A stretch of DNA of 64,000 nt from a candidate division TM6 bacterium GW2011_GWE2_42_60 (GCA_000996275.1 LCEG01000001.1:248001-312000); one strand, 5' to 3'; counted from the first letter of the stretch, positions 1-9,364 are shown. Numbers and translations: made by a program. Notes: generated from the letters alone by a model not told the origin.

Positions 1-1121
1 TTGGCATAACCTTCACGTGAAAATGCTGTGACGCCAGCATCAAAACCAATTAAAACTGTTTCTAAAAAGTTAATCGTTAATCCACCCATTAAGCCATACG
101 AAAAGTGTCCACCATTACCAAAGGGGATGCCAAAGAGCATATTGGTCGGTTTCTTTTTGCCGGTGAAAGGGGTTGCTTCTGCAACAATAAACGGAGTGAC
201 GGTGAGCCATGGATAGCCTGATTTCTCAGGATTGTTGGGTGGGCAATTTGTTTCAAAACAGTGACGCCAATAAACGCTTAAAGTGCATGATTCAATGTCA
301 CTGTCGCAAAATGGATTGATTGAATAACCAAGAGCATCGGCCATTTTTTTAATTTTATCACAACTCATAAAAGTTTTGGAGACATCTGTTTTTTTTGCAT
401 CGCTACTTGCGCTTGATTGATCAATAAAGATAGAGGGGGATGTTTGCGCTGGGGTTACCCCTACCAGTGCAGGAGGGGACATTGGACACTGTTGTGCTTG
501 GGCAAAGCTGAGATTGATCATAGCGCCAAAGTCGAAGCAGGAGCAGAAATCCATTTCAAAGCGTCCACCATATTTGCGGTACGAGAGCGGTACTGAAGCG
601 ACGCCGAGATTCCCATCAAATTTATTGGGGGAATAATAGGCATAATCAAAAACATTGTTGGTGTTCTCGGGGTCTACGGCGTTAATTTTTTGCGTCAACA
701 TCGATTGTATACTGACATTTGGTTTTACAAGTGTTGGATCGCCATCCTTGAACGAGGTTGATCCATCAGTTTCTTGGTAGAAAAGTCCTAAAATATTCCA
801 TTTGCCGAGCATATCGCCTAATTCAACTTCATCGGGGCTGGTCATTGATTTTGGATTTGGGGTGACGGTGAGTTGGTTGTAGTAGATTTCGTCATGATAT
901 GCCCCTGCGCGCCAGGCATTCTGCCGGAACCCAGAGAAAGAGACCCGCACGTGATAAAGCTGTTCGCAATCTTCAAAATGGGTAAACGAACCGTAGGGAT
1001 TTGCTGAGGTAAAGACAGGGTAAGGGTCGATACGAGAATAGAAGCTATAGCCACACAGACGTGTCGACGCAGAAAAGAGCGGCAGCAGTGCGAGAAGCAC
1101 GAGAAGAAAACGTTTTTTCAT
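1..1121 (-). CDS. Exported, possibly outer-membrane protein (partial, C-terminus beyond window)
   Basis: The reading frame opens at ATG 1121 behind an AAAGGA Shine-Dalgarno site and stays open for 373 codons to the window edge, so the C-terminus is missing. The N-terminus (MKKRFLLVLLALLPLFSAS) is a clear Sec signal peptide. The rest is rich in aromatic residues and short polar stretches, ending in a Gly-rich segment (FSYGLMGGLTINFLETVLIG) that could be a transmembrane beta-hairpin. This suggests an outer-membrane barrel or surface protein, but I recognise no family. Ten cysteines are visible, nine or ten of them in the mature part, which is unusual for a porin and could mean disulfide cross-linking. 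It is divergent from nothing and lies about 100 bp downstream of the permease gene on the same strand. Function unknown. Confidence 0.75.
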   Translation of the reverse strand, partial: MKKRFLLVLLALLPLFSASTRLCGYSFYSRIDPYPVFTSANPYGSFTHFEDCEQLYHVRVSFSGFRQNAWRAGAYHDEIYYNQLTVTPNPKSMTSPDEVELGDMLGKWNILGLFYQETDGSTSFKDGDPTLVKPNVSIQSMLTQKINAVDPENTNNVFDYAYYSPNKFDGNLGVASVPLSYRKYGGRFEMDFCSCFDFGAMINLSFAQAQQCPMSPPALVGVTPAQTSPSIFIDQSSASSDAKKTDVSKTFMSCDKIKKMADALGYSINPFCDSDIESCTLSVYWRHCFETNCPPNNPEKSGYPWLTVTPFIVAEATPFTGKKKPTNMLFGIPFGNGGHFSYGLMGGLTINFLETVLIGFDAGVTAFSREGYA

Positions 1122-1221
1122 CACTATCCTTTGGCCCCTAATTGGCGAAAATCATACGCTTTTGAGTTATGGTATAACTTTTTATCAACGCGCCGTCAAT
1201 CTTCGGATCGCTTTTTTTTAC

Positions 1222-2397
1222 TTACGAAACAAAAATTCCTACTAAGCCACAGATTGCAATGAGTGCTGTTCCACCTAGTCCTGCAAGAGCAATAAATCGA
1301 TAGAAAAATGACTCTGATTTGTCAAGCAAGAGTGGCACAATACTTCCTGCAAATGCAGCAGTAATACCAAGAGCGACTAAGCTAAAAAGCGTATTGATAT
1401 CGTTAAAAATAAAGGTGCAGCAGATGGCGCCAAAGGCGATGAGGATAAGCGAGTTCCTGATTGATGAAAAAGGTGAATGTATAGTTATTTTTTTAATGGT
1501 TGCTGAAAAAATACTGCTGACCGCAAGGAGCATCGAATGGAGCGTTCCCGCGATGGTAATAATGATCGAGAGATCGATTCCTATTACGAGCCATTTGTAG
1601 GTTGGGAAAATAACTAACAATGCTTTTGAAAGTGGTGTTGAACTGTTTTCAAAAAGAGCTGTTGGAAGCGCAAGCAGCATGGCAGTGGTGAAAGAAAGAT
1701 AGACGATTCCCGTGATAAGTACGGTCAATATAATCGCGCGAGGAATTGTTCTTTGTGGATTTTTTATGCTCGAAAAGAGTGAAGGAATTGCTTCGAACCC
1801 AAAGAAACCAAATACTACGGCTTTGATAGCAGAAAATGCGCCCCAAGCGCCATGTGGCGCAAAGGGAATAAGATTGTTAAAGTCTGCTTTTGAACTACAA
1901 AGAGCGGTTATAAGTACCAGCGGAAGAATGGTAAAAATAATTAAAATAATTTGGCTTACGTGAGTTCCTTTTGCTCCGGTAAAACAGAGTGCAGTTAATC
2001 CAGCAATTAAAATAACGCCCCAGGGTGTTGGGCTTAAAAAAGGGAGGTAGAGCGAGAGATAGCTTCCGGCTATTTTCCCTAAAAGGCCTAAGGCAACCGT
2101 AAGTCCAATAACATAAGAAAACGTTGCAATAATGCCGCCGGAATGTCCAGCCCAGAGTTTTGTGTGGGTGTAGAAAATACTTTCTGAGGGGAACTTCATT
2201 GACATGCGCGCCATAGCGAGTGCGATGCAGAGAACGGCGACAATAACAAACAGATACGAAATAATACCGGCAGGGCCTGCGAGTGTCTGGAGCGCTGCGG
2301 GAACGCCAAAAATGCCTGCGCCGATAACGGCATTGAGCCCCAAGATAGTTGCGAGAGAGACGCCCATGGTGCCGGTAGTACCGGAATTTTTTTGCAT
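1222..2397 (-). CDS. APC-superfamily amino acid permease
   Basis: Predicted inner-membrane transporter of 391 residues, the usual length for the amino acid-polyamine-organocation family, with about 11-12 hydrophobic segments. The unwound first-helix motif GLNAVIGAGIFGVP near residues 20-33 is the substrate/cation site of APC transporters. Substrate cannot be told from sequence; amino acid uptake is expected. An in-frame GTG at 2418 would add seven residues, but AAAAGGA lies six bases before ATG 2397, so that start is preferred. It is divergent from the small gene at 2459 with only about 60 bp between them, which must hold both promoters. Confidence 0.85.
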   Translation of the reverse strand: MQKNSGTTGTMGVSLATILGLNAVIGAGIFGVPAALQTLAGPAGIISYLFVIVAVLCIALAMARMSMKFPSESIFYTHTKLWAGHSGGIIATFSYVIGLTVALGLLGKIAGSYLSLYLPFLSPTPWGVILIAGLTALCFTGAKGTHVSQIILIIFTILPLVLITALCSSKADFNNLIPFAPHGAWGAFSAIKAVVFGFFGFEAIPSLFSSIKNPQRTIPRAIILTVLITGIVYLSFTTAMLLALPTALFENSSTPLSKALLVIFPTYKWLVIGIDLSIIITIAGTLHSMLLAVSSIFSATIKKITIHSPFSSIRNSLILIAFGAICCTFIFNDINTLFSLVALGITAAFAGSIVPLLLDKSESFFYRFIALAGLGGTALIAICGLVGIFVS

Positions 2398-2458
2398 CTG
2401 ATATCCTTTTTGTATCACTCGGTGAAATGGATTGTTTTTATTGTATGGGGTAAAGCAT

Positions 2459-2713
2459 ATGGCTTTTTGTCTCTATTTTCAAGCACGTGTTGTAAAAAAG
2501 GAGACCTGGTTTTTTGTAGCCACGCTTCGATTTCATGAGCACATGGCTTTTGATCGGACCCTTGATGTTGCAACGGGCGTGTTTGAGTTTTTTGTGCCTG
2601 AGGCGTATCAAGAGCGCTTTTTAATGTTTATGCAGCGCATGGAACGTGAGGGAGTCGTCTCTGAAGTGGTTCAACTCCCCAACCGTCTTTCTGTTCCGGG
2701 TGCTCTTTTTTAA
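2459..2713 (+). CDS. Small conserved-type protein, possibly DUF4911-like
   Basis: An 84-residue protein beginning MAFCLYFQARVVKKETWFFV. The pattern (substrate-like beta strand, a TLD segment followed by a valine/phenylalanine strand, then a helix with an F..FM..ME motif) resembles the small DUF4911 family, whose function is unknown. That assignment is from memory of the family pattern and is weak. An upstream TTG at 2432 would give 93 residues; neither start has a strong ribosome site, although GGGG lies nine bases before ATG 2459. The gene is divergent from the APC permease and convergent with gltX, ending 12 bp before the gltX stop codon. Confidence 0.5.
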   Translation: MAFCLYFQARVVKKETWFFVATLRFHEHMAFDRTLDVATGVFEFFVPEAYQERFLMFMQRMEREGVVSEVVQLPNRLSVPGALF

Positions 2714-2725
2714 GAGTGCGCAGAT

Positions 2726-4132
2726 TTAAATTAAACATTCCATGCGTTTACGAATTTCGTGCAGCTCAAGCAGCGCGCCGAGTTCTGAAATACCAAGACC
2801 TGTAGGGGCTCCAGTAAGCGCAATACGAAGTAACGCCAAGACGTCTTTTAACGGGCGCTTTTCTTCGCGGGCTTTTTGCTTAAGCAGTTCAAGGAATTCT
2901 GGTGCGTTTGTGGCAGGATGTGACACGATGCTTTTAAAAAACATGGTATGTTCTTGTACGTGATGCAACTGTAAAAGCTCTGGAGCTGGGTGCGGTGCTT
3001 CAAAAACAAAATGCAAAAGCGAGGTAATGTCTTTCAGCGTTGTGAGCTCTGTTTTGATTGGCTCAACGAGTTGCATGAATTGCTCTGGTGTTATTTTTTC
3101 AAAAAGAGCGGGATGCGCCGCTTGCATAAGGGGATAGAGCTGTTTTGTAAGTTCGAGTGAAGGGAGCTTTGTAATCCATTTCTGATTAATCCATCGTAAT
3201 TTTTCTACATCGTAACGGACCTGGCTTGCTGAACTAATATGCTCAAACGAGATATTCTGGACGAGTGCATTCATATCCATGATCTCTTCTTTGAACGAAG
3301 CGCCAATAAGCCCTAAGTAGTTGCAGATTGCTTCGGGCAAAAAACCAGCTTGGCGAAGCTCGTCAAGCGAGAATCCAAAATCACGCTTTGAAAGTTTTTT
3401 GCCTTCGGTATTGCAGAGAAGTGGCGTGTGATAAAAAATTGGAAGAGGTGCCGAAAAAGCATTATACAGAGCCGCTTGAACAGCAGTGTTGGTGAGGTGG
3501 TCTCCACCCCTGATAACGTGCGAAATTTTCATATCAACATCGTCGACAAAGTTGGCAAAAATAAAGGTAAAGCTGCCATCTTGCCGAGTGAGAGTGAAGT
3601 CAGAAAAATTACTCAAATCAAATGAGACATCTCCGTGAGAAAGGTCTTTAATCACGACCGTGGTTTGTGGTAATTTAAAGCGCCAGACAAATGGTTTTCC
3701 TGCAGCGAGTAGTGCATCAATTTCAGTTTTTGAGAGTTTGAGAGCCGCTTGGTCGTAGCGAGGAGGGAGCCCTCGTGCAATTTGACGTTGCCGTGTAATT
3801 TCGAGCTCTTCGGCGGTTTCAAAGCAGCGATAAACGAGCTCTCGCTTAATTAAATCTTCAAGATATTTTTGATAGAGCTCAGTCCGTTGTAATTGATAGT
3901 AAGGCCCTTCGGTGGGGGTGAGACCAAGCCATGCGAGGTCTTTCATAATTTGAACGCCTCCTGGATCAACGTCGCGTGAGGCGTCAGTGTCTTCTATGCG
4001 AAGAACAAAGTCGCCTTTATGTTGTTTGGCAAAAAGTGCGTTAAGAAGGGCGATGCGAACATTGCCAAGATGCATCCATCCCGTTGGCGATGGTGCAAAT
4101 CGTGTACGAATTTTTTTTATTTCTGAGTCCAT
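2726..4132 (-). CDS. gltX: Glutamate--tRNA ligase
   Basis: Class I aminoacyl-tRNA synthetase that charges tRNA-Glu (and possibly tRNA-Gln for later amidation) in the cytoplasm. The N-terminus carries TRFAPSPTG and the HIGH-type motif MHLGN at residues 20-24. KLSKR, the KMSKS counterpart, lies roughly at residue 240. The ATG at 4132 gives 468 residues, the usual GluRS length. The open frame continues upstream to 4264, but this would overlap pcrA and add 44 unconserved residues. The start lies 34 bp after the pcrA stop on the same strand, so hflX-pcrA-gltX probably form one transcript. No gatCAB genes are visible here. Confidence 0.93.
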   Translation of the reverse strand: MDSEIKKIRTRFAPSPTGWMHLGNVRIALLNALFAKQHKGDFVLRIEDTDASRDVDPGGVQIMKDLAWLGLTPTEGPYYQLQRTELYQKYLEDLIKRELVYRCFETAEELEITRQRQIARGLPPRYDQAALKLSKTEIDALLAAGKPFVWRFKLPQTTVVIKDLSHGDVSFDLSNFSDFTLTRQDGSFTFIFANFVDDVDMKISHVIRGGDHLTNTAVQAALYNAFSAPLPIFYHTPLLCNTEGKKLSKRDFGFSLDELRQAGFLPEAICNYLGLIGASFKEEIMDMNALVQNISFEHISSASQVRYDVEKLRWINQKWITKLPSLELTKQLYPLMQAAHPALFEKITPEQFMQLVEPIKTELTTLKDITSLLHFVFEAPHPAPELLQLHHVQEHTMFFKSIVSHPATNAPEFLELLKQKAREEKRPLKDVLALLRIALTGAPTGLGISELGALLELHEIRKRMECLI

Positions 4133-4166
4133 GCAGTCTTTCGTGAGCTTTTGGTTAAGAGGGTTA

Positions 4167-6518
4167 TTACTTTTGATGTGGTGAAACGAATGAGGCATTA
4201 ATTTTTTTAATTCCGCAACTAAAGTGTATGGTGAGGTTGATGACGCCACCGCTTTTCTCTTCAATCTCTTTTATAACACCAACGCCAAAACTTTTGTGTT
4301 GTACAGTCTGGAACGGACGCCAGGATGAACTGGCTTTTGGGCCGAGCGGTGTGTTGGGGGGAGTGGTGAATGTTGAGGTGGCACGGCTGGGGGTATATCC
4401 TTGATGATCAAGATTTTCTTTGCGTTCTTTTGAGAGCTTAAAAGGCTCGGCATCCCAGGTAAACGAGGACCGAGTGAATTTTGGAGCTTGAGGTAATGAC
4501 GAAGGGTTTGAAAAAGACGAGGTGTTTCCGGTAAGCCATGTTTCGAGAAAGCGATCGGTGTTGAATGGCGCCCACTGCGAGCCGTCTTCATGGGGTGCTA
4601 GTGCTTTTGGCAGCTCTTCGATAAAGCGAGAAGCAATTTGTTGGGTGACACGTCCAAAAACATATCGTTGTTGCGCGTGCGTCATTAAGAGGCGTTCGCG
4701 TGCTCGGGTAATGCCGACGTACAAAAGTCGCCGTTCTTCTTCAAACGAGGCGGGGATATCGAGTGAGCGTGCGGTGGGGAAAAGCCCATCTTCAAGCCCT
4801 GCAAGAACGACGGTGTCAAATTCGAGCCCTTTCGCGGCATGATAGGTCATGAGTTGGAGTTGGAGCCCATCATCACGATCTGCTTTTGAGGCATGGTCTT
4901 GTACGAGTGCAACTTCATTTAAAAAAGCTTCAAGAGAAGTACAACCTCGATCTTCAGCTGCTTGGACTGCACTTGCAAGTTCTCGAACGTTTTCAATCTT
5001 TTCGAGTGCAATACTTTTGTCAAAAGCGTTGGAAAGATAAGAAAGATATTCAGTTTTTTGAACAATTAGTTCAAGGGCTGCAGTTGGAGTAGGATTGTTT
5101 TTTGCGATAAAAGAAAAGAGTTCACAGAATGCGACAAGTGAGTTCTTTTTTGCTCCCGCTATAGCGCCAGAATCAATAAGTTTTTGTGCGATTGCATTGA
5201 AAGGAAGGAGTGGCTCTTGCGACCAGACTTCGAAAAAAAGCTCTTCAAATTTTGCGCCAAGCCCACGCGTTGGTGCGTTATAAATACGTGAAAACGAGAC
5301 ACGGTCATAGGGGTTGACCGCAAGTCGAAGATAGGCGAGGAGATCTTTGACCTCTTGCCGCTCATAAAACTGTATTCCGCCGATAATTTTATAAGAGAGT
5401 GAGTGACGAAGCAGAGCTTCTTCAAGTGAGCGTGATTGATGATGTGAGCGATAGAGGACGGCGCAGCTTTCTCCGGGGTGAAATTTTTTCAAAAACGAGG
5501 TAAGTCGTGCAACAAGGTCTGCTTCGTGCCGGTCGGATGCCATTTTAACAAGTCGAATACGATCTTTGCCTTTTCGTTCTGACCAGAGGTTTTTTGGTAG
5601 GCGGCTTGCATTATTATTAATGACTTCATTGGCGAGTGACAAAATTGGTTGGACGGAACGGTAGTTTTGTTCGATGACGAGAGAAACGGTCTGTGGAAAA
5701 TCTTTTGAAAACTCAAGAATATTGTGTACTGTTGCGCCGCGCCATGAATAAATTGATTGGTCTTCGTCGCCAACAACGCAGAGAGAATCAAGGGCAAATA
5801 TGCCTTGGTTATCGCAGGTCATAAAGCGCAAAAGGGCGTGTTGGACAAGGTTTGTGTCTTGATATTCATCAACAAGGACGTGGCGAACAAAGCTTTGATA
5901 GGAAGTACGAAACGATGGGTTGTTTTTAAAGAGAGCAATTGTTTCGATCAAAAGATCATCAAAATCGAGGCAGTGGGCGAGTTTTCGCTCTTTTTCATAC
6001 GTCATGCAGAGGTCTTGAATGACGGGATGGTCGATGAGTGAAAAATTAATACTTCCCGTAGCTGATTGGTTTTTTGCATTTGAAAGGGCGTGAGAGACGG
6101 CGTTCGAGGAAATTTGCTTGTTAAAGCCTGCGGCAGAAACAATTTTTTGAATAAGTTTATCTCGGTCGTCTTCATCCATAATAGTGAAATCAGGAAGTGC
6201 GAGAAGATGCCGGTTTGTTTTCAAAAGTCTCAGGCAATAAGCATGAAAAGTTCCGATAGCAGGGGTTGTTGTGGTTTGTGCAAGTTGAGCAACTCGCTCT
6301 TTCATCTCATTGGCAGCCTTATTCGTAAAAGTAAGCGCGACAATAGACGAGGGTTCTGCTTTGTGGTGGGCAATAAGATGGGCAATGCGTCGAGTGATAA
6401 CGCGTGTTTTCCCTGATCCTGCGCCGGCACGCACCAAAAACACGCCTCTTCCTGGTTCGACCGCAGCACGTTGTTGTTCGTTAAGATGAGCAAGAAGAGA
6501 CACTGATTGCTCGTTCAT
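4167..6518 (-). CDS. pcrA: UvrD/PcrA-type ATP-dependent 3'-5' DNA helicase
   Basis: Superfamily 1A helicase of 783 residues, acting in nucleotide excision repair, replication restart and removal of RecA or RNA polymerase. The Walker A motif AGAGSGKT is at residues 31-38, motif Ia is ALTFTNKAANEMKER, and Walker B is DEYQDTN near residue 220. GDEDQSIYSWRGA (motif III region), QNYRS (motif IV), MTYHAAKGLEFD (motif V) and VGITRARERL (motif VI) are all intact. The C-terminal 45 residues form the PcrA/UvrD tail that contacts RNA polymerase. It is transcribed with hflX upstream and gltX downstream. Distinction between PcrA and UvrD is arbitrary outside model clades. Confidence 0.93.
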   Translation of the reverse strand: MNEQSVSLLAHLNEQQRAAVEPGRGVFLVRAGAGSGKTRVITRRIAHLIAHHKAEPSSIVALTFTNKAANEMKERVAQLAQTTTTPAIGTFHAYCLRLLKTNRHLLALPDFTIMDEDDRDKLIQKIVSAAGFNKQISSNAVSHALSNAKNQSATGSINFSLIDHPVIQDLCMTYEKERKLAHCLDFDDLLIETIALFKNNPSFRTSYQSFVRHVLVDEYQDTNLVQHALLRFMTCDNQGIFALDSLCVVGDEDQSIYSWRGATVHNILEFSKDFPQTVSLVIEQNYRSVQPILSLANEVINNNASRLPKNLWSERKGKDRIRLVKMASDRHEADLVARLTSFLKKFHPGESCAVLYRSHHQSRSLEEALLRHSLSYKIIGGIQFYERQEVKDLLAYLRLAVNPYDRVSFSRIYNAPTRGLGAKFEELFFEVWSQEPLLPFNAIAQKLIDSGAIAGAKKNSLVAFCELFSFIAKNNPTPTAALELIVQKTEYLSYLSNAFDKSIALEKIENVRELASAVQAAEDRGCTSLEAFLNEVALVQDHASKADRDDGLQLQLMTYHAAKGLEFDTVVLAGLEDGLFPTARSLDIPASFEEERRLLYVGITRARERLLMTHAQQRYVFGRVTQQIASRFIEELPKALAPHEDGSQWAPFNTDRFLETWLTGNTSSFSNPSSLPQAPKFTRSSFTWDAEPFKLSKERKENLDHQGYTPSRATSTFTTPPNTPLGPKASSSWRPFQTVQHKSFGVGVIKEIEEKSGGVINLTIHFSCGIKKINASFVSPHQK

Positions 6519-6538
6519 GAATCGTCTTTCATTGGGTA

Positions 6539-6565
6539 ATGGAGGTTATGGAGGTAATGGAGGTT
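6539..6565. repeat. Three tandem 9-bp units between pcrA and hflX
   Basis: ATGGAGGTT, ATGGAGGTA and ATGGAGGTT follow one another without gaps in the 63-bp spacer between the hflX stop and the pcrA start. On the transcribed minus strand the units read AACCTCCAT, so they do not supply a Shine-Dalgarno sequence. Copy number is a natural candidate for strain variation. Confidence 0.85.
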
Positions 6566-6581
6566 ATAAGTGTTTTAATTG

Positions 6582-7691
6582 TTATGCTTTCCATGACGAT
6601 AAAAATGCGATTAAGGGCGCGAGCTTTTCTTTTGAAAGGGCCGATACAACAACATGAGGTTGGTATTGAGCAAGCTCGTCTGCGAGAACTTCGGGGGTTT
6701 TTTCGACTAAATCTGCTTTGTTAAAAACATAGAGCATTGGTTTGTCGATAACGCCAAGTTCATCAAGAATTTTTTTAACGACGCGAATATGGTTTTGGTA
6801 ATTGGCATCAGACAGGTCGATGACTTGGAGAAGAAGTGATGCGTACTGTAGATCTATAAGTGTTGATTTAAAAGCTTCTATGAGTTCGTGGGGAAGGTTC
6901 TGAATAAATCCAACGGTGTCTGAAATAGTTCCCCTTTTGAGCCCACCAACAAAGAGTTCTCGGGTGGTGGTATCAAGGGTTGCAAAGAGCTTGTTTTCAG
7001 CAAGAACCGTGCTTTTGGTTATTGCATTGAGAAGAGTTGATTTCCCTGCATTAGTGTAGCCAATAATTGAAACATGGGGGATGCCGAGTGTCGTGCGTCG
7101 CTTGCGCTGTGTTTCGCGAACTTTTTGCAGTTGGACCAGATCGGCGGTGAGTTTATTGATTTGCCGTTCAAGATGGCGAGCTTCAATCTCTTTTTTTGTT
7201 TCGCCGGGCCCTTTAGCCCCTTTATTACCACCCTGTTGAGAAAGTGAAATTCCCTTGCCCGCAAGACGTGTTTTTTTGTGGTGTAAAAAGGCCATTTCAA
7301 CTTGCATTTTGCCTTCAGCAGTCTGGGCGCCGCGCTCAAAAATTCTGAGAATAAGGGCAGTCCGGTCAACAATAGGGGTTGAAAGCAATTCGTCTAAGTT
7401 ACGTTCTTGTTGGGGGGTGAGTGGTTCTGAGATGACAACTTCTTCAATGTGATGCTTGGTGCAGAGGGCAATTATCTCTTCGAGTTTTCCTTGAGTAAAA
7501 AAGTAGGAAGAGTCAACTGACCGGAGCTTTGTTGTGTATTCTTCGTACTTAGTAATGCCGCTCGAAAGGACAAGGTTGCGAAATTCTTGAAGATAGGACT
7601 GCGAGTCGATAGAGCGATTTTGAGGGGTTTGTACGCCAATAATGAGGATTGGATGTTCATCCATAGTGCTTGTCGAAATAAGTTCTTTCAT
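6582..7691 (-). CDS. hflX: HflX ribosome-associated GTPase
   Basis: Translational GTPase that binds the 50S subunit and splits stalled or hibernating 70S ribosomes. The 369-residue protein has the HflX N-terminal domain, the linker with GPGETKKEIEAR near residues 161-171, and a coiled segment with KVRETQRKRR. In the G domain, G1 GYTNAGKS is at 211-218, G3 DTVGF at 258-262 and G4 NKAD at 324-327. The short C-terminus matches shorter HflX forms. AGAGGA lies six bases before ATG 7691, which fixes the start. It is the first gene of the hflX-pcrA-gltX run. Confidence 0.95.
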   Translation of the reverse strand: MKELISTSTMDEHPILIIGVQTPQNRSIDSQSYLQEFRNLVLSSGITKYEEYTTKLRSVDSSYFFTQGKLEEIIALCTKHHIEEVVISEPLTPQQERNLDELLSTPIVDRTALILRIFERGAQTAEGKMQVEMAFLHHKKTRLAGKGISLSQQGGNKGAKGPGETKKEIEARHLERQINKLTADLVQLQKVRETQRKRRTTLGIPHVSIIGYTNAGKSTLLNAITKSTVLAENKLFATLDTTTRELFVGGLKRGTISDTVGFIQNLPHELIEAFKSTLIDLQYASLLLQVIDLSDANYQNHIRVVKKILDELGVIDKPMLYVFNKADLVEKTPEVLADELAQYQPHVVVSALSKEKLAPLIAFLSSWKA

Positions 7692-7985
7692 AAGGTCCTC
7701 TTAGAGCTTGTAGGGTTGTATAAAGATGCCCCTCTATCAGCTGATATGCCATAGGCACCATTGTTCATGGATAAAATAATAGTACCAGGTGAAGTGCAAC
7801 GTGCAAAATATTTCAGATGCTCAACGCGCAAAATGCTAGTTTATCAAATTTTAGGAGCATGGTATAATAACTCAGATAGTTTGTGTGATCTCTTTATTTT
7901 TAGAGAAGTTTGGTCTTTGAGAGCTGCACAATTTAAGATTTTGGTTAGATGTTTGATTATACCCGATTACTACCGTGGCTAGGTC
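7692..7985. promoter_or_regulatory. Divergent intergenic region between hflX and ffh
   Basis: About 294 bp without a gene. It must hold the promoters of the hflX operon (-) and the ffh operon (+). A perfect 12-bp palindrome TATCAGCTGATA lies at 7735-7746, roughly where the -35 of a minus-strand promoter with a TATACA -10 (7717-7722) would fall, so it could be an operator. The plus-strand promoter is listed separately. I see no SRP RNA or other RNA gene here. Confidence 0.5.
7841..7868 (+). promoter_or_regulatory. Candidate sigma70-type promoter of the ffh operon
   Basis: TTATCA (7841-7846), a 16-bp spacer and a consensus TATAAT (7863-7868). The -10 is perfect, the -35 matches four of six positions. 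It lies about 118 bp upstream of the ffh start. Confidence 0.55.
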
Positions 7986-9311
7986 ATGTTTGAGTTTTTA
8001 TCCCGTTCATTTTCATCTTTTTTTTCAAAACTGGGGCGTCAAAAGACGTTGACACCTGATTTGGTAGATGAACTTTTAACAACGGTTCGCGAGAGTCTTT
8101 TGCAAGCGGATGTGCCGTTTGAAGCAGTTGAGGTCTTTTTGGCTTCTTTGAGGAATGATTTAGTTGGCGTGAAAGTTCTTCCGACGCTTCGTGCGGATGA
8201 GTTTTTGATGAAAACGGTCCATGATCAGCTATTGGCATTCTTGGGTGGAAAAGAAGAAAAAACATTGCTTGATGCAGTACCGTCTACTTTTATGGTGATG
8301 GGACTTCAGGGATCAGGTAAAACGACGACGGTTGCTAAAATAGGTTCTTTTTTAGCAGACTTTTTGCAAAAACAAAAAAAACGTAATCGCATATTAGTTG
8401 CATCGATCGACTTTTATCGGCCTGCTGCTATTGATCAGCTTGAAGTTGTTGCGGCACAAGCGGGGGTTGCTTTTTACCGTGCACAGGCTTTGGATGTCAT
8501 GAGGGCTGTGCAAGAAATTGCTGACTATCGAAAAAAAGAAAATTTTGATGTTTTAATTCTTGATACTGCAGGTCGTTTGCATGTTGATGAACAGATGCTT
8601 AACGAGCTTATTCAGGTTGATAAGATAATCCGTCCTGAGGGTAAATTGCTGGTGCTTGATGCAATGACGGGTCAAGAATCGCTTCATGTAGCGCGAACAT
8701 TTCAGGAGCGCATAGGGTTTCATGCTGCAGTGCTTACTAAGATGGATAGTGATACGCGGGGTGGGGCGGCGTTTTCATTCCGTTATATGTTAAAAAAACC
8801 GATTCTTTTTGTAGGGGTTGGAGAACGTATTTCTGATTTAGAGCGTTTTTATCCAGACCGTATTGTGACGCGCATGCTTGGCATGGGTGATATTGTAAGC
8901 CTTGTTGAGCGTGCGAACGACAAGATGAAGGTTCAGGAACAAGATCGCCTTGCGCAAGCAATGGCAAAAGGGCGTTTCACGCTAGATGATTTTGCTGCAC
9001 AAATTGATATGATGAATAAGCTTGGGTCTTTTGGGCAGGTATTAAAATATCTTCCCGGGGCGTCTCAGCTAAAAATTTCTCCAGAAAAGCTCGAAGAGGG
9101 CGAACGGGAGATGAAGCGTTTTAGAGCTATTATAGGTTCTATGACGAGAAAAGAGCGACTGTTGCCAGCGCTTCTCGATGGGTCGCGTAAAAAGCGCGTT
9201 GCTCGAGGGGCGGGAGTTTCGGTTGCGGAAGTGAATACATTATTGGAGCGCTTCCAAGAGAGTCAGCAAATGATGAAGCAGCTGGGCAAGATGGGACGTT
9301 TTTTTAAATAA
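7986..9311 (+). CDS. ffh: Signal recognition particle protein Ffh
   Basis: GTPase of the signal recognition particle that binds SRP RNA and signal peptides and delivers nascent membrane proteins to FtsY and SecY. Of 441 residues, the N domain covers about 1-95. The G domain has P-loop GLQGSGKTTT from residue 106 and DTAGR at 193-197. The methionine-rich M domain begins near residue 320 and carries SMTRKER and FQESQQMMKQ. Length is normal. It is the first gene of a plus-strand operon with rpsP, khpA, trmD and rplS, a common bacterial order. The ribosome-binding site is weak. No 4.5S RNA gene was found in the window. Confidence 0.96.
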   Translation: MFEFLSRSFSSFFSKLGRQKTLTPDLVDELLTTVRESLLQADVPFEAVEVFLASLRNDLVGVKVLPTLRADEFLMKTVHDQLLAFLGGKEEKTLLDAVPSTFMVMGLQGSGKTTTVAKIGSFLADFLQKQKKRNRILVASIDFYRPAAIDQLEVVAAQAGVAFYRAQALDVMRAVQEIADYRKKENFDVLILDTAGRLHVDEQMLNELIQVDKIIRPEGKLLVLDAMTGQESLHVARTFQERIGFHAAVLTKMDSDTRGGAAFSFRYMLKKPILFVGVGERISDLERFYPDRIVTRMLGMGDIVSLVERANDKMKVQEQDRLAQAMAKGRFTLDDFAAQIDMMNKLGSFGQVLKYLPGASQLKISPEKLEEGEREMKRFRAIIGSMTRKERLLPALLDGSRKKRVARGAGVSVAEVNTLLERFQESQQMMKQLGKMGRFFK

Positions 9312-9364
9312 CGTTTTTAAATAAATAGAGTTCATATATACCATTTTACAAGGGGTTATATTAC

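Noticed and set aside
1712-1963. Plus-strand open frames opposite the APC permease
   Set aside because: Antisense shadows without ribosome-binding sites or family resemblance.
7692-7985. SRP RNA (4.5S) gene upstream of ffh
   Set aside because: No GGAAG...AGCAG-type conserved apical loop is found in either strand.
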